Shown one piece after another: positions 1 through 7,500 of a stretch of DNA of 9,522 nt (within the stretch, counting starts at the first letter, position 1; the number at the start of each line of letters is the position of its first letter). The notes under the pieces are model-generated. The model saw only the letters and a list, made by a program, of their open reading frames with translations, was not told where the DNA came from and did not search any database. Both the position numbers and the translations under genes were made by a program. Origin of the DNA: JBAZWE01 sp041660545 (GTDB lineage: Bacteria; Actinomycetota; Thermoleophilia; BMS3ABIN01). The stretch covers positions 1 through 9,522 of the forward strand of contig JBAZWE010000074.1 of the NCBI GenBank assembly GCA_041660545.1. Direction: 5' to 3'.

Positions 1-1143
1 GACGGATTCCTGGATGACCAGGAGTACGCGTTGCACACTTTGAAGGTCGCCCGGGAAGCGGGGGCGAGCCGTGTGGTGTTATGCGATACCAATGGCGCCA
101 CACTGCCATCGCAGGCGGCTGCGATTGTCGAGCGGGTGGTCTCAGAGGTTGGGGTGCCGGTAGGCATTCATGCACACAATGATGCTGATTGTGCCGTGGC
201 GGTATCGTTGATGGCGGTTGAGGCGGGCGCCGTCCAGGTCCAGGGGACCATCAACGGTTACGGTGAACGCTGCGGAAACGCCAACCTGGTTTCAATCATA
301 CCGGCGCTGAAGTTGAAGATGGGGCTCGATTGCGTAAGCGACCGGCGTCTGGCGGAACTTGCCGAGACATCCCATTATGTTGCCGAAGTGGTCAATGTCA
401 GTCCCGAGACACATCAGCCCTACGTGGGAGAAAACGCGTTCGCGCATAAGGGCGGCCTGCATGTGAGCGCCGCACTCAAGGACGCGAGGACTTTCGAGCA
501 TGTGGATCCGGCGCTCGTGGGCAACAGGCAACGCATCCTTATCAGCGAACTCTCCGGCCGGGCTACGGTGCTAAAAAAATGCACCGAGATGGGTCTGGAT
601 CTCAACGGGGACAAGGACACGCTCAACCGGCTGCTCAAGAGGCTGAAGGACAAGGAGCACGCCGGTTATCACTACGAGGTGGCGGATGCGTCGCTCGAGC
701 TTTTCCTGCGCCGCGAACTGGGCCTGCATACGCCGACCGTCGAACTGGATAACTTCAGGGTGATCGTCCAGAAGCGCAAGAGCGCTGTTATCAGCGAAGC
801 CAAGATTGTTTTGAAGAGCGATGCCGGCGGCGAGCTGCCGATTGCTTTCGCCGAGGGCAACGGCCCGGTAAACGCGCTCGATAACGCCCTGCGGAAGCTG
901 CTGCCCGTAAAATATCCCAAGCTTGCCGAAGAGCTTTCGCACATACATCTGGTCAACTACAAGGTCCGTATTCTCGATGAACATAAGGGGACAGGCGCCG
1001 TTACACGCGTGCTGCTCGATTCCAGCAACGGGCATGATTCGTGGGGGACCGTCGGCGTGTCGGAGAACATCATCGAGGCAAGCTGGGAAGCCCTGGTGGA
1101 CAGCATCGAATACGGCCTTATCAGGCGCCGGCGCCGCCGTTAG
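1..1143 (+). CDS. cimA: Citramalate synthase, 3' part (cut by window start)
   Basis: CimA condenses pyruvate with acetyl-CoA to (R)-citramalate, the first step of the threonine-independent isoleucine route. The frame is open from base 1, so about 140-150 N-terminal residues, including the usual DRE motif, lie outside the window; 380 residues are visible. They show the second half of the DRE-TIM barrel: VVLCDTNGATLP, the metal-binding HAHND (visible residues 57-61), GYGERCGN (86-93) and AHKGGLHVSAALKD. A C-terminal LeuA-type dimerisation/regulatory domain follows at about 230-375. The motif set (VQGTINGYGERCGNANL, THQPYVGENAFAHKGG) fits CimA better than LeuA 2-isopropylmalate synthase, which remains the main alternative. 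The family's C-terminal domain usually carries feedback inhibition, expected here by isoleucine (inference). The protein ends in six consecutive arginines. An FAH-family gene follows after 29 bp. Confidence 0.9.
   Translation, partial: DGFLDDQEYALHTLKVAREAGASRVVLCDTNGATLPSQAAAIVERVVSEVGVPVGIHAHNDADCAVAVSLMAVEAGAVQVQGTINGYGERCGNANLVSIIPALKLKMGLDCVSDRRLAELAETSHYVAEVVNVSPETHQPYVGENAFAHKGGLHVSAALKDARTFEHVDPALVGNRQRILISELSGRATVLKKCTEMGLDLNGDKDTLNRLLKRLKDKEHAGYHYEVADASLELFLRRELGLHTPTVELDNFRVIVQKRKSAVISEAKIVLKSDAGGELPIAFAEGNGPVNALDNALRKLLPVKYPKLAEELSHIHLVNYKVRILDEHKGTGAVTRVLLDSSNGHDSWGTVGVSENIIEASWEALVDSIEYGLIRRRRRR
1124..1135. repeat. 12-bp perfect G+C palindrome at the 3' end of cimA
   Basis: GGCGCCGGCGCC is its own reverse complement. 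It lies inside the six arginine codons that end cimA, five bases before the stop codon. There is no T-run after it, so it is not an intrinsic terminator. It may simply reflect Arg codon choice. Confidence 0.6.
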
Positions 1144-1172
1144 CGCGTGTTTCACGCAGACCGACCACGAAT

Positions 1173-1805
1173 ATGGCACATCTGAAGCTACAGACGCCTG
1201 GCAAAGTCATCGCTGTCGGGCTCAACTACCGGTCACATGCCGCGGAGCTTGGCATGGCCGTGCCGGATGAGCCTGTACTTTTCATCAAACCCCCCTCGGC
1301 GGTCATCGCGGCCGGCGAGGCGATCGTCCTGCCTCCTTCTTCCAGACAGGTTGACTATGAGGCCGAGCTTGCGGTAGTTATCGGTAAGACAGCGCGGAGC
1401 GTGGGTGTGGACGTGGCCGCCGCATATGTGCTCGGATATACCTGCGCCAATGATGTGACCGCCCGTGACCTTCAGAAACGGGATGGACAATGGACCAGAT
1501 CGAAGAGTTTTGACACGTTCTGTCCTCTGGGTCCCTGGGTCGAAAGTGTGGCGCCGCAGCCTGATTCTCTGGTGGAGCTGTTGCTCAATGGTGAGATCCT
1601 TCAGAGTGCGCCTCTCTCGGACATGATCTTTTCACCGCTTCAGCTGGTGGCGTTCATTTCCGGTGTAATGACGCTGGAGCGCGGAGATGTCATCCTTACC
1701 GGTACGCCTCCGGGGGTGGGACCGATCAACGCAGGCGATAAAGTCACGGTCAGGATCGATGGAATCGGCGAACTTGTCAATGATGTCGTGCTGCCCGGAG
1801 TCTGA
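1173..1805 (+). CDS. Fumarylacetoacetate hydrolase family protein (acylpyruvase / oxaloacetate decarboxylase type)
   Basis: This 210-residue protein is a single-domain FAH-superfamily enzyme, a fold that cleaves or decarboxylates 2-oxo (acylpyruvate-like) acids with Mg or Mn. The length matches the short FAHD1/YcgM-like branch. Visible features are the N-terminal GLNYRSHAAELG, with His22 and Glu25 spaced like the catalytic dyad of FAHD1 proteins; the metal site VDYEAELAVVIGK (Glu63, Glu65) plus Asp94 in NDVTARDLQ; KSFDTFCPLGPW (111-122); and LTGTPPGVG (175-183). The ATG at 1173 was chosen because MAHLKLQTPGKVIAVGLNYR is a normal family N-terminus; an in-frame start at 1041 would overlap cimA by 103 bp. 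No strong ribosome-binding site is visible, which fits read-through or translational coupling from cimA. The exact substrate cannot be told from sequence: acylpyruvate, oxaloacetate or a homoprotocatechuate-pathway intermediate are all possible. Confidence 0.88.
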   Translation: MAHLKLQTPGKVIAVGLNYRSHAAELGMAVPDEPVLFIKPPSAVIAAGEAIVLPPSSRQVDYEAELAVVIGKTARSVGVDVAAAYVLGYTCANDVTARDLQKRDGQWTRSKSFDTFCPLGPWVESVAPQPDSLVELLLNGEILQSAPLSDMIFSPLQLVAFISGVMTLERGDVILTGTPPGVGPINAGDKVTVRIDGIGELVNDVVLPGV

Positions 1806-1857
1806 CCGGCATAAGCTACCCAGGGAGCGAATCGCGGCAAGTCGCGTCCGATGCCTG

Positions 1858-1866
1858 TGATATAGT
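1858..1866 (+). promoter_or_regulatory. Possible extended -10 promoter of recQ
   Basis: TGATATAGT fits the extended -10 pattern TGnTATAAT with one mismatch. No good -35 hexamer lies 16-18 bp upstream, which extended -10 promoters can tolerate. Transcription would start near 1873, giving a leader of about 25 bases before the recQ ATG at 1899. It sits in the 93-bp gap after the FAH gene, so recQ may be expressed independently of the cimA unit. Confidence 0.4.
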
Positions 1867-1898
1867 TTCAACGATTCTGATCCTGTTCGAAAGCGGAG

Positions 1899-3872
1899 AT
1901 GTTGAAACAGAGTGAAATATTGCAGGCCGAGGTTAACGCGACCGGCGTAAGGCCCGATTACCAGCCGGCGCTCGAACTTCTCGGTTTTGATTCATTCCGG
2001 GCCGGCCAGCGCGAGGCGCTGGATGCGCTGTTTTCTTGCGGGAGCCTTTTGCTGGTAGCCCCTACCGGTGGAGGTAAAAGCCTAATCTACCAGCTGCCCG
2101 CTGTCATGCTATCCGGTACGACGCTGGTCATATCCCCCCTGATCTCCCTGATGAACGACCAGGTTTCGGCGCTGAGCGCGCGCGGCATTCCGGCTACCTA
2201 TATCGCATCGACTCTCAAACCCGAAGAGCAGCGCGACCGCCTGCAGCGAATGGCGCAGGGCGAGTACCGCATGGTCTATGCGGCGCCGGAACGCCTGTCG
2301 CTGCCGGGTTTCAGACGTCTGATCGAGAGCCTGGACTGTCCCCTCATAGCCGTGGACGAAGCCCACTGCATCAGCGAATGGGGGCACGATTTCCGTCCGG
2401 AATACATGCAGATCGGCGATCTGCTGAAGAGGATGCCCGACGCACGGGTACTCGCCTGCACGGCTACCGCCACACCTGTCGTGCGGGATGAAATAATCGC
2501 GAGGCTGGGACTGGGCGCGGGCACACAGCAGATCGTAAGCGGCTTTGCGCGCCCGAATCTGGCTCTGAGCGCTCGTGAAGTCAAAAGCAGAAGGGAACGC
2601 GACCGGTATGTCGACGCGTTGCTGGACGGGGCGCTCGGCCCCGAACGCAACGGCACCGCAATCATATACGCACCCACACGCCGCTCAACAGAAGAAGAAG
2701 CCGAACGTCTGACAAGAACAGGAAACTGGAACGCGCGGGCTTATCACGCGGGCCTCTCTGGAGCAGTACGCGAGCGTGTGCAGCGGGACTTCTCCAATGG
2801 CTCCTGCCAGATTGTCGTGGCCACCAACGCATTTGGCATGGGTATAGACCGGCCGGATGTGCGCGCTGTCATCCATCTGGCGCCTCCGGGCTCGATAGAG
2901 GCTTACTACCAGGAAGTGGGCCGTGCGGGACGGGACGGTGAGGATTCCTCCTGCCTCATGCTCATCGGTTCCGGCGACATGCCGCTGCGGCGTCGTCTGA
3001 TCGAGAGGGGCTCCGGCGCCGAGGGGCCTCCCGAACCTGAAGTGGTCCAGCACAAGTGGAACCTGTTCCTTGAGTTGATGCGCTGGGCGGAAGGCGGCAG
3101 TTGCCGTCATGACGCCATCCTGCGCTATTTCGGGGATGAGGAGGAGACACTGTCCGGTTGCGGGCGCTGCGATGTATGCCTTGAGATGGCCGGTGGCGGC
3201 GAGCAGGATCCTGAGACTTTGAATATTACTGTTCGAAAAACACTCTCGGCCGTGGCCCGCATAAGTGGCCGCTTCGGCATCCAGGCTGCCGCCGGTCTTT
3301 TGCGTGGAGATTCCAGTGACGAGCGTCTGTCGTGGTCGGGCCTTGATCAGAGCCCGACATTCGGTGCGCTTGGGGAGCGTTCACAGGAATGGCTTCTCAA
3401 ACTCCTGCGCCGCTGCGTTACGGCCGGCCTCGTCGATTTTACCGGCGGCAACCGGCCGCTTGTAGTGCTGACGGAAGAGGGCCGCGCCGTCATGCGCGGT
3501 GAAAGGCCGGTAAGGATGCTGCTTCCTCCAGACAGGGACTCCGGCATGGATCTGAGTGCATCGAAGGCAGGCGCAAAGGGCCGGCCGGGAAAAACAGCCG
3601 CCGGAGAAGCGCGCCGGGCCGCCGCCGCGGCCGACGACCTAAAGCTCGGCGAAGAGGCGCGCCTGGTGTTTGATGCACTGCGTCTTCATCGCCTGGAGCT
3701 TGCCCGTGCCGAGGCGGTTCCTCCATATGTGATCGCCAGCGACCGGACCCTGCGCGATATTGCCAGGCTGCGGCCGCGCACGCTGGCGGAGCTCGAAGTG
3801 GCGCACGGCATCGGGCCCGCCCGGGCTGAGCGCTATGGCGCCGGGTTTCTTGAGGTAGTAAGCGCCGTCTAA
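1899..3872 (+). CDS. recQ: ATP-dependent DNA helicase RecQ
   Basis: This 657-residue 3'-5' DNA helicase of recombination and replication-fork repair has all classic RecQ parts. They are a Q-motif region (FRAGQREA, Gln37), Walker A PTGGGKS (55-61), DEAH box (153-156) running into the aromatic-rich loop HCISEWGHDFRPEY, TATAT (188-192), helicase domain 2 with AFGMGIDRPD (311-320), and motif VI QEVGRAGRDG (338-347) with the arginine finger. A four-cysteine zinc site follows (Cys402, 421, 424, 427), then an RQC winged-helix region at about 440-540 and a C-terminal HRDC domain at about 585-657. An Ala/Lys/Gly-rich linker (about 553-580) joins the last two. It is slightly longer than E. coli RecQ (609). 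The start is uncertain by a codon or so: GCGGAG abuts the ATG at 1899, so TTG at 1902 would be better spaced. No convincing terminator follows. Confidence 0.96.
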   Translation: MLKQSEILQAEVNATGVRPDYQPALELLGFDSFRAGQREALDALFSCGSLLLVAPTGGGKSLIYQLPAVMLSGTTLVISPLISLMNDQVSALSARGIPATYIASTLKPEEQRDRLQRMAQGEYRMVYAAPERLSLPGFRRLIESLDCPLIAVDEAHCISEWGHDFRPEYMQIGDLLKRMPDARVLACTATATPVVRDEIIARLGLGAGTQQIVSGFARPNLALSAREVKSRRERDRYVDALLDGALGPERNGTAIIYAPTRRSTEEEAERLTRTGNWNARAYHAGLSGAVRERVQRDFSNGSCQIVVATNAFGMGIDRPDVRAVIHLAPPGSIEAYYQEVGRAGRDGEDSSCLMLIGSGDMPLRRRLIERGSGAEGPPEPEVVQHKWNLFLELMRWAEGGSCRHDAILRYFGDEEETLSGCGRCDVCLEMAGGGEQDPETLNITVRKTLSAVARISGRFGIQAAAGLLRGDSSDERLSWSGLDQSPTFGALGERSQEWLLKLLRRCVTAGLVDFTGGNRPLVVLTEEGRAVMRGERPVRMLLPPDRDSGMDLSASKAGAKGRPGKTAAGEARRAAAAADDLKLGEEARLVFDALRLHRLELARAEAVPPYVIASDRTLRDIARLRPRTLAELEVAHGIGPARAERYGAGFLEVVSAV

Positions 3873-3963
3873 AAGAGCGGGCGTATATATGTCCGGCAGC
3901 TTCCCTCCCCCGAGACTCCTACAGGATTATCCACGCATATTGTCGAACCTTCTCATGATATGA

Positions 3964-3990
3964 CGCGGGATGATTCAGCCATTTCCCGCG
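3964..3990 (+). promoter_or_regulatory. Inverted repeat in the leader of the membrane-protein gene
   Basis: CGCGGGA (3964-3970) and TCCCGCG (3984-3990) are perfect inverted copies separated by 13 bases, ending 25 bases before the ATG at 4016. There is no T-run after it, so it is not an intrinsic terminator of recQ. It could be a protein-binding operator or a 5' leader hairpin. The downstream ribosome-binding site (4005-4009) lies outside the stem. Which role, if any, is unknown. Confidence 0.5.
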
Positions 3991-4015
3991 ACTTAAATCT
4001 GAAAGGGAGAAAGTT

Positions 4016-4357
4016 ATGCAATTTTCCGGAGGACTGATCAATGGAGCACTGGCTTCAGTATATGGAGGCGCCAGTTTCGTGTGCCTGTTTTACGCCAAGA
4101 ATATGGACGCTCACATGACCATGCAGAAAATCTGCTATGTATTGGCCGTCGTGGGCATACTTCTGGCGGTTTACTGGCTGGCGACAAAAGAGGTCTTCGG
4201 CATTCCGATCCTGTTTATCGGCATGGTGCACGCAGGGCTTGCAAAGTGGGCGGAGCATGATGCCATGAACGTAGGCTGCACGGGACTCGCCGTGGCCACA
4301 TTGATTCTGGCCGCGCTGATGCTGACGACAACAAGACCGATGGCGTCCAAAACTTAA
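4016..4357 (+). CDS. Small four-helix membrane protein of unknown function
   Basis: I do not recognise this 113-residue protein. It has four hydrophobic segments that look like membrane spans: about residues 8-26, 40-56, 61-77 and 86-104. Polar residues lie in the loops or at helix ends, notably His33, His72, His81, Asp82 and Cys88. There is no typical cleavable signal peptide; the first span probably acts as an uncleaved anchor. The start is well supported by GGGAG (4005-4009), six bases before the ATG. The gene stands alone, 143 bp after recQ, with an inverted repeat in its leader and an intrinsic terminator 13 bp after its stop codon, so it appears to be its own transcription unit. Clean coding structure and regulatory flanks argue it is real. 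Function is unknown; a small-solute or ion-related membrane role is only one possibility. Confidence 0.8.
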   Translation: MQFSGGLINGALASVYGGASFVCLFYAKNMDAHMTMQKICYVLAVVGILLAVYWLATKEVFGIPILFIGMVHAGLAKWAEHDAMNVGCTGLAVATLILAALMLTTTRPMASKT

Positions 4358-4370
4358 AAAGCAGGGCACC

Positions 4371-4397
4371 GGGGCGCCGGCGACAGCGCCCCTTTTT
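4371..4397 (+). terminator. Intrinsic (Rho-independent) terminator after the membrane-protein gene
   Basis: GGGGCGC (4371-4377) pairs with GCGCCCC (4386-4392) across an 8-base loop and is followed at once by TTTTT (4393-4397). An A-run upstream (4356-4360) could extend pairing with the T-tract or give some activity on the other strand. It separates the small membrane-protein unit from dnaE. Confidence 0.88.
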
Positions 4398-4449
4398 AAA
4401 CCCGTCGCCCGGCAGGGCGACACTATCTGGGAATATCGGGCCGTGTAAG

Positions 4450-4478
4450 TTGAACAGGCACGGCGGGGGGAGTAGAAT
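4450..4478 (+). promoter_or_regulatory. Sigma70-type promoter of dnaE
   Basis: TTGAAC (4450-4455) and TAGAAT (4473-4478) are separated by 17 bp, close to the TTGACA-17-TATAAT consensus. Transcription would start near 4485, giving a leader of about 23 bases to the TTG at 4508. It would leave only about five bases before the GTG at 4490, so it supports the later start. An imperfect inverted repeat, GGGGAG/CTTCCC, flanks the -10 hexamer directly. Confidence 0.65.
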
Positions 4479-4497
4479 CTTCCCGTCGTGTGGGTAT

Positions 4498-4503
4498 GGG
4501 AGA
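4498..4503 (+). promoter_or_regulatory. Ribosome-binding site that decides the dnaE start
   Basis: GGGAGA lies five bases before TTG 4508. The alternatives are worse: GTG 4490 has its nearest purine tract (4465-4472) 17 bases upstream, and ATG 4496 has none at a useful distance. Confidence 0.65.
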
Positions 4504-4507
4504 ACTC

Positions 4508-7500
4508 TTGAGCAAGTCAAACGCCAATACTATTGGCGACTCGGCGGCAACCCCGCCGCCGGGTGGCTTCGTCCACCTTCATGTCCATAGTGAATATTCT
4601 GTTCTGGATGGCGCTGTCCGTATTTCCTCACCCGAACCGAAGAGCAAGAATGAAGAACCGCTGCCATCCCTGCTGGGGAGATGCCGGGAACTCGGCATGA
4701 ACGCAGTCGCGGTCACCGACCACGGTGTGATCTCCGGCGCCATCGAGCTCTATCAGGAAGCCACGAAGCTTGGCATAAAACCAATCATCGGTTTCGAGGC
4801 ATATGTCGTCGAAGACCGTAACGATAAATCGAAGGCGCGTGAAGACCGCTTTCACCTCACCCTGCTGGCGGAGAACAATACCGGTTACCAGAATCTGGTA
4901 AAGATATCATCCCGCGGTTTCCTCGAAGGTTACTACTACAAGCCGCGCATCGACATGAACGTCCTGCGCGAACATTCGGACGGAATTATCGCTCTTACCG
5001 GCTGCCTGAACGGCCGTCTGTCGCATCTGCTTTTCACGGGCGACAAACAGGGAGCGGTCGAAGAAGTACGCATTTTGCAGGAAATTTTTGGGCAAGACAA
5101 CGTCTATATCGAAATCCAGTACCAGGGCCTTTCCGAGCAGGACAAGGTAAACCCGCTCATTAAGGAACTGGCGTCAGAAGTCGGCCGTCCCCTGGTAGCG
5201 ACCAATGATGTTCACTACTTAAAACACGAGGACGCCTCTTCACACGACGCTTTGCTGTGCATCCAGACAGGCAGCACCCTGCTGGATGCCAACCGGCTCA
5301 AGTTCCAGGGCGACCAGTTTTATTTAAAGAGCGCCGAAGAGATGGCCCAGGCATTTTCCGATGTGCCGGAGGCACTGAGCAGCACCGTCGAGATAGCCGG
5401 TCGTTGTAACGTGAATCTTGATTTCGGCAATCTTCTGATTCCGAGTTTCGAGACTCCCGATGGCAGCGACGGCTACGATTATCTATGTCATCTCTGCGAG
5501 GAAGGACTGGGGCGGCGCTATTCTGACGGCCTGGCGGCGGAAACCCGGGAACGGCTCGAATTCGAGCTCGCGACCATCAGGGAAATGGGTTTTGCCTCCT
5601 ACTTCCTCATTGTCTGGGATTTTGTCAAGTATGCGCGGGACAACGATATAGCCGTCGGTCCCGGCCGTGGCTCGGCTGCCGGCAGCCTGGTTTCATACTG
5701 CCTTGGTATCACCGATATAGATCCGCTCAAGTATGACCTGCTTTTTGAACGATTTCTAAATCCGGGCCGCAAGAGCATGCCCGATATCGATATTGATTTT
5801 TCACCTGTCGATCGTGAGAAGGTGCTTGCTTATGTAACCGAGCGCTACGGCCGCGAGAATGTGGCGCAGATCATAACTTTCGGCACCATGGCCGCGCGCG
5901 CCGCGACCAGGGACGCCGGCCGGGTGATGGGCGTGCCCTATGGCGTGGTGGACAAGATCGCCAAACTGATTCCCGAAGGTCCGGGCATTACTCTGGAAGC
6001 CTGCCTTAAGCCGGGTCAGGAACTCAAGGCGGCATATGACAGCGATCCGCAGACGAAAGAAGTGATCGATATCGCGCGTCCTCTCGAAGGTTTGATCCGA
6101 CAGGATTCAATCCATGCGGCTGGTGTGGTTATCTCAGACAGGCCGCTGACCGAGTACATCCCGTTGCAGCAAAAGGGCGTCGACGCGGAGGTGGTCACAC
6201 AGTTTACGATGAACTATGTCGAGAAGCTCGGGCTGCTGAAGATGGATTTCCTGGGCCTGAGGAACCTGGATATCCTCAAGGCCGCCGTCAGGCTTATCAA
6301 GGACAGCCGCGGCATCGAGATAAACCTTTCCAACCTGCCTCTCGATGACGAGAAGACATACGAAATGTTGCGACAGGGGCAGAGTGACGGTGTTTTTCAG
6401 CTGGAAAGTTCAGGCATGAAGGAATCCCTGCGCGACGTCGGACCGACGTGCTTCGAAGATATTATTGCCATGGTGGCGCTTTATCGTCCCGGACCGATGG
6501 AGTACATACCCGTCTACGCCAGGAACAAGCGCGACCCTGAAGGGGTCGAATATCTGGACCCGAGACTCAAGGAGATACTCGAAGCCACGAATGGCGTGGC
6601 GATCTACCAGGAGCAGTTGATGGAGATCGCCAAAAAGGTCGGGGGACTTACCCCCGCCGAAGCGGACGATCTTCGCAAGTCGATCGGCAAGAAAAACAAG
6701 GCCCTCCTGGCGACCTTAAAGAGCAAGTTTGTGGAAGGTTGCAAGGAAAACAAAGTCGCCCCGGCTGCTATCGAAAAATTATGGAAGCTGATGGAGGCCG
6801 CAGCCGGTTATTCTTTCAACAAGTCTCACGCCGCAGCCTACGCGATGGTGGCATATCAGACCGCCTGGCTGAAGGCGAACTATCCGGTGGAGTACATGGC
6901 CGCGACAATCTCCAGTGTCATGTCCACCAAGGACAAGGTGCCGTTTTATGTGGATGTCTGTTCACGCATGGGCATCGAAGTGCTGCCGCCTGACGTGAAT
7001 GAGAGCGGCAGCGATTTCAGGGTGGTTGAGACACGTATCAGGTTCGGCCTCACGGCAGTAAAGAACGTTGGCGCAAAGGTGATCGAATCGATAATCGAGG
7101 CGCGCGTCCAGGATGGACCGTTCGTTTCCGCCTTCGACTTCTGCCGCCGGGTCGATTCCCAGCAGCTGAAGAAGAACGCTCTTGAGAGTCTGATCAAGTG
7201 CGGCGCCCTGGATTCCACGGGCGCGAGCCGCAAGGGCATGCTCGAGGTGATGGCGCAGGCGCTGGCCATGGGTTCCCAGGCTCAGCAGGACAGTCTCATG
7301 GGACAGGGGTCGATCTTTGATCTGGGTGTTGAGGATAGCAGTAATCATGAAGTCACAGATCCTGATATCCCCACCCATGAATACAGCTCGCAGGATTTGT
7401 CGAGGCTGGAGAAGGAGACGCTGGGTATCTTTATTTCGGGACATCCGCTTATCGGCATGGAGGGAGAAATCGCCCGTTATGGCGCAAAGACTATCACCGG

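Noticed and set aside
1041..1172. Longer N-terminus for the FAH-family protein
   Set aside because: The extension would overlap cimA by 103 bp and is Arg-rich and unlike the family; the ATG at 1173 gives the normal start.
571..1179. 202-residue minus-strand open frame opposite cimA
   Set aside because: It lies almost wholly antisense to a clear conserved enzyme, has no recognisable motif, and is expected from codon bias in G+C-rich DNA.
3873..3905. Possible terminator hairpin after recQ (GCGGGCGTATATATGTCCGGC)
   Set aside because: The pairing is imperfect and there is no T-run after it.
3940..3963. Possible promoter (TTGTCG and GATATG) for the small membrane-protein gene
   Set aside because: The spacing, about 11 bp, is too short for a sigma70 promoter and no alternative pairing is convincing.
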